Positions 1 through 8,780 of a stretch of 64,000 bases of DNA are shown here, piece by piece. The notes under the pieces are model-generated. The model saw only the letters and a list, made by a program, of their open reading frames with translations, was not told the origin of the DNA and searched no databases. Every line of letters begins with the position of its first letter. Position 1 is the stretch's first letter. Where the stretch lies: positions 1,488,001 to 1,552,000 of the forward strand of contig OZ240666.1 of NCBI GenBank assembly GCA_965198675.1. The letters are read 5' to 3'. The stretch is from Prochloron sp965198675 (GTDB lineage Bacteria; Cyanobacteriota; Cyanobacteriia; Cyanobacteriales; Prochloraceae). A program made the translations under genes and the position numbers.

Positions 1-1274
1 AGCACCTTCGTCTTTAAATCCGATAAACTGACTTGCTGGAGACGCTCTTCGTTCTTGGTAGGTAGGAAAAGTTCCACCCATTCTGCCACTTTCTCAAAAT
101 CCCGCCAGGTTTCCCTGTCAAACAAAATTCCATCGGAAGTAGCGATCGCCTCTCTATAAGGAACAAAGTGGGTAATCTCCCCTGACTCAATTTTGTTCCC
201 TTCAGAACGCTTACCATCCAGATCCGAAAGCCAATCGCTAATCCATTCTATAGCTCTGTGTTGGTATCGCTGAACTACTTCTGGTGCTTTACTTGCAGGA
301 ATAGGAGAAACCAGGAACCGTGGTTCGGGAGTCAGCCCTTGTTCTGGACGGTTGGTATGAGCTGCCAGCATTGCCCGAACCAATGCTTCAGTACCTATCT
401 GGGTTTGGGGATGAGGAAAAAAGACGATAATGGCCAAGTCAGCTAAGTCAAAAAGTAACGGTCCGTTTAAGGGAGTAATACCAGTGCGAGCGTCCAACAG
501 AATCACATCTGGTTTAAAAGATAACTGGTGACCCAGTATTTGCATCAAATCTCGCAGGGGATTTCTTTCCTCCCGATACCAAGCCTCTGGATCCATAAAA
601 TTAAGCAGCCGTGCGTAATTGGCATTGGGTTTTCCAGCAGGCAAACAATAGAGTTCATCGGTTTCAGAAATGCGCAGGATATGATTTTGGATATCAGGAC
701 GCTCTCCTTGGTCCAGAATGAGCAGGATAGATAATAATCCTTGATCTTCTCTAATCTCCTTTTCTTTCCCGAAAAGGGCTGTTAACCCCGGGGCTTCTAA
801 ATCCATGTCTACACAAAGCACGGTGCGTCCTCTACTGGCGAGAATCCGCGCCGTATAAGCTAATGCGGTGGAGCGACCTACCCCTCCTCGCAAAGAATAA
901 AAAGTTGCCACAATAGGACGGTCTAAATCTTCATCTAAATCAGAAGGGAAAAGGACATGCTCGGGAATCTGTTTCCCGCGAGCTAATGCTTGTGGCCACA
1001 TAGGAATGTCTTCCAAGTCTGAATCTAGAGGAAGAGTTCCAGCCCATTCCCGTTCGGTAGGAGTCAGCAGCTTTAGCAACTCAATAGTTATTTCTTCAAG
1101 TCCTGCTAGAACTATGGACTTTCGTTCCCAATAAGACTTGTCAGCAAATTCTGATGACACCACTACAATATTCCAGCCTAGAAAGGGATCTGGTTGAACT
1201 CGTAAATCCTCAATTTCCAGGTTGGCATTAGCCATATTCTCGATAATACGTTCTTTGATTTGCTCTCTATTCAT
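1..1274 (-). CDS. KGGVGR-type ParA/MinD-like ATPase, C-terminus cut by window edge
   Basis: A single open frame runs on the minus strand from ATG at 1274 to the window edge (about 424 codons, no stop seen). After about 130 N-terminal residues comes a deviant Walker A motif of the ParA/MinD class, SLRGGVGRSTALAYTARIL, then CVDMDLEAPGL and the Walker B-like VILLDARTG. In ordinary ParA proteins the P-loop is KGGxGKT; the Arg in place of the second Lys and the downstream D-A-R-T-G mark the KGGVGR subfamily, an ATPase of unclear role. The ATG overlaps the TGA of the upstream HEPN-like gene (ATGA), so the two are translationally coupled. A function as regulator or conflict-system ATPase is inferred from this pairing only. 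Confidence 0.8.
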   Translation of the reverse strand, partial: MNREQIKERIIENMANANLEIEDLRVQPDPFLGWNIVVVSSEFADKSYWERKSIVLAGLEEITIELLKLLTPTEREWAGTLPLDSDLEDIPMWPQALARGKQIPEHVLFPSDLDEDLDRPIVATFYSLRGGVGRSTALAYTARILASRGRTVLCVDMDLEAPGLTALFGKEKEIREDQGLLSILLILDQGERPDIQNHILRISETDELYCLPAGKPNANYARLLNFMDPEAWYREERNPLRDLMQILGHQLSFKPDVILLDARTGITPLNGPLLFDLADLAIIVFFPHPQTQIGTEALVRAMLAAHTNRPEQGLTPEPRFLVSPIPASKAPEVVQRYQHRAIEWISDWLSDLDGKRSEGNKIESGEITHFVPYREAIATSDGILFDRETWRDFEKVAEWVELFLPTKNEERLQQVSLSDLKTKV

Positions 1275-1693
1275 CTGCGTCTCCTCGGTTTGCGGCGATC
1301 GATTCTGTTCTGTATCCATCCTATCAATTTTTTTGCTCCTTGGAGCAAATCTTTGACTTCTAAGCCTGGGTTGTGGGGAAGAGAAGTTTCGTAGCGCCAA
1401 TTCGTGCTCCATCGATCCAAAAAAAATGTTTGCGTCCCGTTAGAATCCCGAAGAGCGGCAACCTGCAATCCAGATGCTTTCCATAAACCATCTAGGTTAT
1501 GACCTTCTCTGCCACTTCGGGGATAAGGAATTGAGCGCTTTTGTAGTAGTGTTTTCAGACTGCACTCAATGGCGTAGTCAGCCATATAAATAGAACCAAT
1601 GGAGGTAGGTCTGTTGTTGTAGATAGCTTCTGCATCTGCCATTCGTTCTTGGGCAACAGTAAGCCATTTTTCTGCCGTATCTGGTGGACTCAT
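1271..1693 (-). CDS. HEPN-like domain protein
   Basis: 140 residues. An N-terminal helix with AEKWLTVAQERMADAEAIY is followed by YAIECSLKTLLQ and GHNLDGLW. This is the layout of HEPN proteins, where a helix with an E-C-x-L-K core is followed by a short GHxL/THxL turn. The canonical catalytic RxxxxH of HEPN ribonucleases is not clear: an R-S-G-R-E-G-H stretch is the nearest match, so RNase activity is uncertain. A later segment holds RWSTNWRYETSL. The C-terminus is very basic (RRKPRRRR). It overlaps the ATPase start by 4 bases, so the two form an operon. HEPN proteins are commonly toxins or RNA-binding parts of conflict systems; that role here is inference. Confidence 0.65.
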   Translation of the reverse strand: MSPPDTAEKWLTVAQERMADAEAIYNNRPTSIGSIYMADYAIECSLKTLLQKRSIPYPRSGREGHNLDGLWKASGLQVAALRDSNGTQTFFLDRWSTNWRYETSLPHNPGLEVKDLLQGAKKLIGWIQNRIDRRKPRRRR

Positions 1694-1915
1694 GTTTGCT
1701 TATCTCAGTTGTTTATTATACACTTTCATTATTTAAATTAATCTAGTGTAGTATCAGCCATTGCCCGCTCGCCCGCGAATGAATTGCTGATTTAACCCCT
1801 TCAGGGTTAAAATATTACCCAGCGTCGTTCCACCGACCCTGGTTTTGATAAACTATCCCCAGGTTGGTGAGAGTTTTGCCTTCACCATTTAAACTTAACC
1901 AACTCTACCTATAAA

Positions 1916-2697
1916 AATACGGTAAAAGGACTAAGTATAAATGACATCATCAAGTTGCTCCCTGGACTCAAGAAAGAATTTGAGTGATTGAAAGAACCGC
2001 CATCGCAAGTGTTACAGCAGGTTGTTTTAGACAAGACTCGCGCCTTTCTTAATTTCTTCGCTAAAAAGGCTAAGTTTCCTAGGTTCAAGAAAAAACAAAA
2101 CAAGCAATCGATTAGATTTCCTCAAGGCTGTAAGTTAGTATATGATAGATTAATACTACCCAAAATAGGAAAAATTTATTGTCAAGTTTCTCGGCAATAG
2201 TTCAGGAAAATTAAAGTCCGTCACTGTTTCCATGACCTGTAGCGGTAAGTATTTCGCATCTTGTCTCTATGAGGATGGCTTGGATAAGCCAAAACCATCA
2301 TCTGAGGGTAAAGCTGTTGGTATCGATTTGGATATCAATCACTTTGCTATAACTTCAGATGGAAGTAAAAAACTTCATGGTTCTAATAATCGCAACAAAG
2401 CCAGAGTCAAAGTAGCTAAAGCTCATGATAAGATAAGAATGGGATGGGAAAATCTATATTGAAGTGGATAGATTTTTTCCGAGTTATAAGACATGCAATA
2501 ATTGCCTACATCAAATTGATAAATTAAGTTTGGATATTCGTAGTTGGCAATGTCCTAATTGTGAAAAGGTTCACGATAGGGATGTAAATGCTGCTGCGAA
2601 TATCAGAGATGAAGGTTTACGACTTTTAGCGGTAGGGCATACCGTGATAGCGGTCGGTAGTTCGAGTAAGACCAAGCAAAGGCACTGCTTTTGTTAG
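1916..2697 (+). pseudogene. tnpB: Decayed TnpB (IS200/IS605 OrfB) copy
   Basis: Pieces of one TnpB protein lie in three frames. The first piece (about 1916-2200) has PSQVLQQVVLDKTRAF and an in-frame TGA at 1985-1987 where the family has Trp (EFE-stop-LKE). After a frameshift near 2205 comes VTVSMTCSGKYFASCLYED and GIDLDINHFAITSDG (2210-2462), the first RuvC Asp. A further break with an internal deletion of roughly 70 residues removes the middle RuvC part. The last piece (2464-2697) has the CNNC...CPNC zinc finger and DRDVNAAANI with the last RuvC Asp. The N-terminus is missing. The bases after it (2700-2760) look like the right end of such an element. Not functional. Confidence 0.85.
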
Positions 2698-2863
2698 GCA
2701 TTGAATTATGAAGGAAGAATCCTACGGCAAAGCGCGAAGCAGAGCCGTGGGAGTGTCAACTAGTTTAATGGCAAGAATCAATTCATGTTTAAGCACGATA
2801 GTGTTCAATGAGTGGAGTATAGTCCTATAATTGGAAATTGGTTTCACCCTACACTCCATATTT

Positions 2864-3937
2864 ATGACTGAAAAGCCTCAACTCTCGGAAGACGAAGCCG
2901 ACCTATTATTGCGCCAACTCCTACACAAAGAAGGTAATTGGGTAAAATGGGGCAAAGCTTGCACTCATCTGCAAAAAGCAGGCTACAACAGACAAACTAT
3001 TTTTGAGCAAACCGGTTTTCAAGGTAGCCAACAAAACCTCATCGTCGTCGCTGCACAAGTATACGACAGCATTGCTAAAGGAGGGGCATCCCCAGAACTG
3101 CTATCCTATTGCCAAGGTCCGGTGAGTGACATTTTATATCAGTTTCGCATTCTCAATCAGGAACAACGAGCTGCTGCGGCTGAATTAGCTAAAGAGAAGA
3201 AACTAGATGTAGATGATGCTAAGGAAGTGGCTAGAGCAATTCAGGATTTTTCCCGATTATCCCAATTACCAGGGGGATTTGTCAATCATCCCGGGGATGC
3301 GGTAGCCTATCAATGTTGGAAGAGAGCGAAACAACAAAAAGATTTACAACTTCGTTCTCGTCTTATTGCTCGGGGATTGAAATTTGCTCATTCTGTCACT
3401 GCGAGGGAAAAAATTGAGCAACTTCTGAGTGATTTTACTGTAGTGCCCAAAGCTACAGCACCTCTGATGCCTTTGTATAGATTAGAAGAGGAAGAAGAAT
3501 TAGGGCGAAATGTACCCTTAGCTGGAACTTTCCCTTTAAAGCGAGAGGATTTAGAAGTAGTTAGGGCTGTAAAAACCCAGGCACCTTTCGGCATTGTAAC
3601 CTATTCTGGCAGTGGTGCTATGGTACCTCTTCCTGGGTGGCAGGCAATTTTGAAAGCAGAAGATCCAGTGGCTATCTTATCTGATAGCGATCGCCTACCT
3701 CAGCAACTCCCCGGTATGCCGAAGGCGTTGCCGGAACGGCACACAGAACAAGTTTTAGTGGTAGTGGATAGGGGAGCGCGGCAATGGGATGTTAATAGTT
3801 ACTTTTTAGTGGAACGAGCAGGGAACTTAGAATTACAGTGGTTTGCAGCATCTCCTCCTGTGGATATTTTAGCACGACTTATCCTTGTATTGCGACCTAA
3901 GAAAATTTTTGATGAGAACAATATTACCAAACCATGA
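2864..3937 (+). CDS. raf1: RuBisCO accumulation factor 1 (Raf1)
   Basis: 357 residues, beginning MTEKPQLSEDEADLLLRQLL; the open frame extends 11 codons further upstream to a TTG, but the ATG at 2864 gives the usual length. The N-terminal helical domain has GNWVKWGKACTHLQKAGY, followed by the linker and the C-terminal beta domain (VVRAVKTQAPFGIVTYSGSGAMVPLPGWQAIL). Raf1 is a cytosolic dimeric chaperone that clamps folded RbcL dimers and drives assembly of the L8 core before RbcS binds. The gene stands alone here. Near 3705-3745 a GC-rich palindrome-like stretch encodes LPGMPKALPERHT at a place where the family usually has a short loop; it looks like an in-frame repeat insertion. Confidence 0.9.
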   Translation: MTEKPQLSEDEADLLLRQLLHKEGNWVKWGKACTHLQKAGYNRQTIFEQTGFQGSQQNLIVVAAQVYDSIAKGGASPELLSYCQGPVSDILYQFRILNQEQRAAAAELAKEKKLDVDDAKEVARAIQDFSRLSQLPGGFVNHPGDAVAYQCWKRAKQQKDLQLRSRLIARGLKFAHSVTAREKIEQLLSDFTVVPKATAPLMPLYRLEEEEELGRNVPLAGTFPLKREDLEVVRAVKTQAPFGIVTYSGSGAMVPLPGWQAILKAEDPVAILSDSDRLPQQLPGMPKALPERHTEQVLVVVDRGARQWDVNSYFLVERAGNLELQWFAASPPVDILARLILVLRPKKIFDENNITKP

Positions 3938-4016
3938 ACCCACCCCCCAGACGCCCAACTGTCATGGTACAAGGTCACTGTTTGAGGCGATCCCGCAGAG
4001 ATCTGCTTCGCAGCAC

Positions 4017-4070
4017 GCCCGCGAATAAATTGCGGGCTATCTTATCAAACCCCTACAGGGTTTTTTATCT
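4017..4070. repeat. Short dispersed repeat GCGAATAAATTGC..CAGGGTTT
   Basis: The stretch GCGAATAAATTGCGGGCTA followed by a short hairpin ACCCCTACAGGGTT occurs between raf1 and the M48 peptidase. Related copies lie at about 1775-1815 (GCGAATGAATTGCTG, ACCCCTTCAGGGTT) and 10248-10292 (ACGAATAAATTGCAGG, ACCTCTTCAAGGTT). The sequence differs but the order of motifs is kept, so this is a dispersed family. The rest of 3938-4192 has a TTGTGCCTCAACCCAAC repeat (4085-4105) and no gene. Confidence 0.6.
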
Positions 4071-4192
4071 AGCCGTAGATTAGGTTTTGTGCCTCAACCC
4101 AACAACATAAACACAATTATAATACACAATAAATGTTTATGTATGTTAGTTAATGACCAGGTGTACAATTCATGATAGCTTGCCATAGTTAA

Positions 4193-6442
4193 ATGAAACA
4201 TCTATTTAAGCCTTCCCAGTCTAAACGACTGAAAATTTTATCAATCCTGTTCTTGGTTAGCGCTTCCTTGACCATCAGCAGTAAACAGGGGTGGTCTCAA
4301 GACAACAACGGGGAACCTTTGCCAGGAGCAGGTTATCTCTTGGAATTATATCCCAACCTACCCTTGGTTTTAGCCGTAATAGCAGCTTGGTTCCTCACTT
4401 GCATCGGACTGATATTTTGGATGCGCCAAGCAGCTTTACGAGCTGAGAATACTGACCCAACAGTGACTTGGTACAATTACTGGCGTTTTTTTAATTGGAT
4501 AAATGTGGGAATTTGGTTAGGATGGTTGCTGATCGCCTTCCAATACAACCTAAAAGAGGTAATTCATTTTCTCCTTTTACCCAATAATGCCTGGTATGAA
4601 GCGACAATAACCATCGTTTTATACTTTCTTCCCCCAGCATTATTAGTTGTCCTCAGCTACGGTCTTTCCCACGAAATTTTTGCGAGGGTTAGGGGAATGG
4701 AATGGACTAGAGGGGAGTTGCTACAGCAAGGAATATTGAGTCAACTAGCCCAGTTTTTGCCCTCTATCTTCATAATTGTTGCCATCGATTTTGTTCTTCA
4801 GGGCAATGTCAGTTTGAGCTTCGCCATGGTTGCTGCTATGGTGGGATGTCAATTGTTTTTTACCCCTTTATGGCTCAAGGCACAGGATATGACTCTCCAT
4901 TCTCTCACCGTGGGAGAATTAAGAGACCGCATTTTTGCTTTAGCGCAAAAGGCAGGAGTGAAATTAGAGCAAGTCTACGTGCTGCCTACTGGTAAGGGAC
5001 AACTAGCCAATGCTTTTGCTAGCAAAGGGAATATCATAATGCTCAGTCACTACCTCCTGAAAAATCTCAACAAGCGGGAAGTAGATGCTGTCGTAGCCCA
5101 CGAGCTAGGACATCTCAAACACAAGCATGTAGAGGCACTGGGAACAATTACTGTTTGGACAATTGCTCTCTTGATTATCTTGGTAGTATTTCTGGGTAAG
5201 ATGATTCCCCAACTACCTTGGTGGCTTTTAGTTGCGTTGGGGTATTTGCCTGTATTATATTTCTATTCCCGCCGCTTTGAGTTTCAAGCGGATGCAGAAG
5301 CAGTTACTCTCTCGGAAGATCCCCAAGCATGTATTACCTCTTTGCAAAAGGTCACTCGCTTAAATTTGCTGCCTATGGAGTGGGGTAAATTGGACGAACA
5401 ACTGCTTTCTCATCCCTCTACCTTCAAGCGCGCTCAGGCGATCGCCACCAAGGGGAATATTTCCCAGCAACAGTTGGAAGAAATACTCTATACTCCTGAG
5501 ACCAAGGGGGAATATTACGCCCTTCCCTCTGAGGTTATGAGCGAAGAGAAGGTATTTTCCAGCACTTTTAAGCAGCAGATTAACTTACGTCTAGTTTTGA
5601 CTTTGCTAGGGGTTAGGTTCCTGACCCCAACCCTAGTTGCCCTGAGTATCAAATTAATGTCTTGGGATGGCTTGCTTCTCTATGGAGTTTATGGGTTTGG
5701 ATTGATTTTGACCATTGTTGTTGATCTCCTAGCCCTCAATTTTGCCCCTGTTTGGGGACAGTCCTATTTACAGCAAAAACTGAAAGTGAAATTAGAGCGG
5801 GAAGGAATGGCAGTGGATGAGTGGGGGGGCATTTTTGTCTCCTTTGCACCAGACAGGGAACCCCGTTCCTATGAAGGCTTCCAGGAATGGGATGTGGGCT
5901 TTTTATTTCTGAAGGGTAATCGCCTTTTTTATATTGGGGAGCAGACTCGCTTTAGTTTGGCAGCCGATGAAATAACTGCTGTTTACTTAGGTGCGGGTTT
6001 TCCAGTTTGGTGGACATCTCCTCTGCTCTATATTTCCTGGTACAATGAAGAGGAAGACACCAAGGGTATTTTCAATCTTACTCCCGCTGATGTTTCTTCC
6101 TTGGGAGAAATAAAGGGTAAGGTGAAACTTCTAAAAAGAAAAGTGGATACATTATTGGAGCAGAATTGTGAAGAGACAGCAAAACCTGTGCAATTAAGAG
6201 AATTATCCCATCCTTCGAAAATTGGGAATATTACTAGTAATTCCCTGGAGGAGGTATACAAAAAGATTAAGCTATTTTCTGAATTTTTGCTAAATGGTTT
6301 GATGGCAATGGGAATAGGTGCAGTTTTGCAATTATCTTTCCTGTCTATAGTATATGTTGTTTTCGTTGCTTTTGGGACAACTGTCTTTCAACTAATTCCT
6401 TATTGGCGCGCTCCTAAAGGATCCCTAAGGGAGATTGGGTGA
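4193..6442 (+). CDS. Membrane-bound M48 family metallopeptidase
   Basis: 749 residues. A signal-like N-terminal hydrophobic stretch is followed by several membrane segments (about residues 60-245). Then comes the M48 catalytic core: VVAHELGHLKHKHV is the HExxH zinc motif, followed by two more membrane segments and the third zinc ligand region RRFEFQADAEAV (the E-x-x-A-D of the family). The C-terminal half (about 455-749) has further membrane segments and a cytosolic or lumenal domain not seen in short HtpX-type enzymes. The family cleaves membrane proteins (HtpX, Ste24/Oma1-type). The long C-terminal extension makes this a cyanobacterial variant; its substrate is unknown. It stands alone, with repeats on both sides. 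Confidence 0.85.
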   Translation: MKHLFKPSQSKRLKILSILFLVSASLTISSKQGWSQDNNGEPLPGAGYLLELYPNLPLVLAVIAAWFLTCIGLIFWMRQAALRAENTDPTVTWYNYWRFFNWINVGIWLGWLLIAFQYNLKEVIHFLLLPNNAWYEATITIVLYFLPPALLVVLSYGLSHEIFARVRGMEWTRGELLQQGILSQLAQFLPSIFIIVAIDFVLQGNVSLSFAMVAAMVGCQLFFTPLWLKAQDMTLHSLTVGELRDRIFALAQKAGVKLEQVYVLPTGKGQLANAFASKGNIIMLSHYLLKNLNKREVDAVVAHELGHLKHKHVEALGTITVWTIALLIILVVFLGKMIPQLPWWLLVALGYLPVLYFYSRRFEFQADAEAVTLSEDPQACITSLQKVTRLNLLPMEWGKLDEQLLSHPSTFKRAQAIATKGNISQQQLEEILYTPETKGEYYALPSEVMSEEKVFSSTFKQQINLRLVLTLLGVRFLTPTLVALSIKLMSWDGLLLYGVYGFGLILTIVVDLLALNFAPVWGQSYLQQKLKVKLEREGMAVDEWGGIFVSFAPDREPRSYEGFQEWDVGFLFLKGNRLFYIGEQTRFSLAADEITAVYLGAGFPVWWTSPLLYISWYNEEEDTKGIFNLTPADVSSLGEIKGKVKLLKRKVDTLLEQNCEETAKPVQLRELSHPSKIGNITSNSLEEVYKKIKLFSEFLLNGLMAMGIGAVLQLSFLSIVYVVFVAFGTTVFQLIPYWRAPKGSLREIG

Positions 6443-6458
6443 TGGGAAGATAGTTCGT

Positions 6459-6480
6459 AGGGTGGGCATCGCCCACCAAA
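6459..6480. repeat. Hairpin repeat GTAGGGTGGGCAtcGCCCACC
   Basis: A perfect or near-perfect hairpin, GGTGGGC / GCCCACC with a 2-3 base loop. The same hairpin occurs at about 14308, 20005, 24378, 34808, 37998, 55018, 59759 and 59848, on either strand, always between genes or right at gene ends. It may act as a terminator-like or REP-like palindrome; the sequence shows only that it is dispersed and foldable. Confidence 0.75.
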
Positions 6481-6591
6481 CCAAACCTCTTTTCCTTTGG
6501 ACTAGTTGTAATGGAGCGATCACCTTCTTATCTAGGAATTATGTTTCACGCAGAGGCGCAGAGGCGCAGAGAGGTAAGGAGGTCGTAGGTT

Positions 6592-6773
6592 GTTCCAAAG
6601 CTCTGAAGGAAGCATAGTTAGCTGATTTTGCTCACCACCCTCAGTACGACTGTGCCCAAGTTTGAGAAATTTAAGACGAACCAATTTCCCTACAGACTCT
6701 GGTAACTCAGTCAAACCCATATTTTCCGCTCAGTCGCCCCTTCTAGCAGTGCTGCTTCAATTTTACGTTCCGC
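6592..6773 (-). pseudogene. Remnant of a leucine-rich-repeat Roco gene
   Basis: On the minus strand the sequence matches the start of the Roco gene at 11027. AERKIEAALLEGATE is followed, in another frame, by MGLTELPESVGKLVRLKFLKLG and GGEQNQLTMLPSEL. Compared with the Roco gene, 7 bases are missing just before the MGLTELP part, which shifts the frame. The match stops after the first LRR half-repeat and runs into an unrelated repeat (GCAGAGGCGCAGAG). It is a truncated, frameshifted second copy. Confidence 0.75.
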
Positions 6774-6929
6774 ATACCAAAATAAAATCCATAGAACGTA
6801 ATAGAGAAACCAAACCAGGGGTTTTCCAGGTAGGGGCGCAAGGCTTGCGCCCTCATTCGCGGGCGGGTTCGGTGGGCATTGTTGGGTTTCGGTGCTCAAC
6901 CCAACCTAAGGGGGCGATCGCCCTGTGCA

Positions 6930-7045
6930 GATAAACGCAGATGGATACGGATTATCCTCTTCATCTGCTCCCGCCAAGGGCGGGACGCCAAGGGCGGTTG
7001 CTTGCGCTTTGCTTCGCAATCATCTGTGGTTACTTTTATAATACG
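6930..7045. repeat. Palindromic repeat with GGGACGCCAAGGGCGGTTGC core
   Basis: Between the LRR remnant and radA lies a repeat made of CGCAGATG, CCGCCAAGGGCGGGACGCC, AAGGGCGGTTGC and GCTTTGCTTCGCAATCATCTG. Related copies lie at 26815-26905 (inverted), 47138-47175 and 50985-51058. Short pieces also sit inside genes: in the intron maturase near 29330-29360 and in a TnpB near 44695-44725. The wider 6443-7123 interval holds only repeats (also a CAACCCAAC hairpin near 6885) and the LRR remnant. Confidence 0.7.
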
Positions 7046-7123
7046 GTACGAAACATTGTCCCAATTGCCCACCCTATAACTGGGAAAGAGCGGGAAAATC
7101 CCGCCGATGGCGCTGGTAACTGA

Positions 7124-8602
7124 TTACTGTTCACTGGTAACTGGTTCTTCCGGGGTACTGCCAAAACGAGGTTGAGGAGGAATAGCTGCAACAATAGCAT
7201 CGATAACTTTGGAAACAGTAATAATTTCCAAACCTAAATCTTCGGGAAAAGTTTGTCCTTTGGGAACAATTGCCCGCTTAAAACCCAGTTTAGCAGCTTC
7301 TTTTAACCGTAATTCCATTTGGGAAACTAAACGGACCTGTCCCCCCAAACCCACTTCCCCAATTAAAACTGTGCGCAGATCCACCACGCGATCGCGGAAA
7401 CTGGCAACTATGGCGATGGCCATTCCCAAATCCGCTGCTGGTTCCTCAACTCCTAAACCCCCAGCAGAAGCAAGATAAGCATCTAATTTGGACAGGGGAA
7501 TGCCCACCCGCTTTTCCAAGACTGCTAGAATTTGCTGCAAGCGATTATAATCTACACCGGTAGTAGAACGACGGGGAGAAGTGTAGCTGGTGGGACTCAC
7601 TAGGGCTTGCAATTCTACCACAATGGGACGGGTACCCTCGCAAGCTACTACTGTCGCTGTTCCCGGTGCTAACTCGTCCCGACTGCTGAGAAACAACTCG
7701 GAAGGGTTCGGTACCTCCGCTAAACCCTTATCTACCATCTCAAAAATACCGATTTCGTGGGTGGCACCAAAACGATTCTTCACGGAGCGCAGCAAGCGGT
7801 GAGAAGCATAGCGATCCCCCTCGAAATACAGGACCGTATCTACCAAATGTTCTAACACCCTGGGTCCGGCGATCGCCCCCTCCTTGGTGACGTGACCCAC
7901 AATTAATAAAGTGATATTATCCCGTTTGGCTACTTGCATTAGTGCGGAAGTACATTCTCTCACCTGAGCTACGGAACCCGGTGCAGAAGTTAAAGAGGCG
8001 AAATAAAGGGTTTGAATACTATCTATCACTGCTACCTGGGGTTTCAGGGACTCTAACTCCCGCAAAATTTCTTCTAAATCCGTTTCTGGCAAAATATAAA
8101 GATTTTCTTGTTTAACAGTCTGTTCATTTTCCTCTGAGGATGCACCCTCAACTCCCAAGCGAGAAGCCCGTAATTTGACCTGTTGTCCCGACTCCTCAGC
8201 AGAAACATAGAGAATGCGAGGGAGTCGGGTTGCTAGTTTGTGAGCCACTTGCAGCAGTAAAGTTGACTTACCAATACCCGGATCTCCCCCAATTAAAACC
8301 AAAGAACCAGGAACTATTCCTCCTCCCAGCACCCGATCAAATTCCCCATAACCGGAACCAAATCGGGATTGGACGTCGCTCACAATTTGGTCAAAGGATA
8401 AAGATATGCGGGGTTGTGGTGGTGCAGTAGATTTGCCATTCTGCCCGCGACCTGGGCGAACTCTTTGATTGATGTTATTATTGGCAGAATCCACTTGTTC
8501 TTCCAAAGTGCCGTAGACTGCGCAACTGGGACATTTACCAAACCACTGGGGGGACGAAGCCCCGCACTCACTACAAACATAAATCGTTCGAGACTTCGCC
8601 AT
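7124..8602 (-). CDS. radA: DNA repair protein RadA (Sms)
   Basis: 492 residues. The N-terminus has the C4 zinc finger CSECGASSPQWFGKCPSC. A RecA-like core follows with Walker A GGDPGIGKSTLLLQVA, Walker B VAVIDSIQTLY, and the RadA-specific KNRFG motif (VKNRFGATHEIG). The C-terminal third is the Lon-like domain (GVDYNRLQQILAVLEKRVG, DLGMAIAIVASFRDR). RadA is a hexameric helicase that extends heteroduplex DNA during recombination. The last residues, EEPVTSEQ-stop, are encoded by the dispersed TTACCAGT repeat that continues past the stop, so the native tail has probably been replaced by repeat sequence. Confidence 0.95.
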   Translation of the reverse strand: MAKSRTIYVCSECGASSPQWFGKCPSCAVYGTLEEQVDSANNNINQRVRPGRGQNGKSTAPPQPRISLSFDQIVSDVQSRFGSGYGEFDRVLGGGIVPGSLVLIGGDPGIGKSTLLLQVAHKLATRLPRILYVSAEESGQQVKLRASRLGVEGASSEENEQTVKQENLYILPETDLEEILRELESLKPQVAVIDSIQTLYFASLTSAPGSVAQVRECTSALMQVAKRDNITLLIVGHVTKEGAIAGPRVLEHLVDTVLYFEGDRYASHRLLRSVKNRFGATHEIGIFEMVDKGLAEVPNPSELFLSSRDELAPGTATVVACEGTRPIVVELQALVSPTSYTSPRRSTTGVDYNRLQQILAVLEKRVGIPLSKLDAYLASAGGLGVEEPAADLGMAIAIVASFRDRVVDLRTVLIGEVGLGGQVRLVSQMELRLKEAAKLGFKRAIVPKGQTFPEDLGLEIITVSKVIDAIVAAIPPQPRFGSTPEEPVTSEQ

Positions 8603-8780
8603 TTTCAGCTATTTTGCCAATCAAAATTACTTAATTTTCCTTAAATAATTATAAACTATTTCAAGGCTAAAGTAAATCTTAAAAAATCGCCAGTGAAATC
8701 GGAAAGGGATATTCTAGAGACCAAGTACTCACAATGTAACTTCAAAATCTGTAATCGAATTTAAAATAGGGTAGGAAGGA

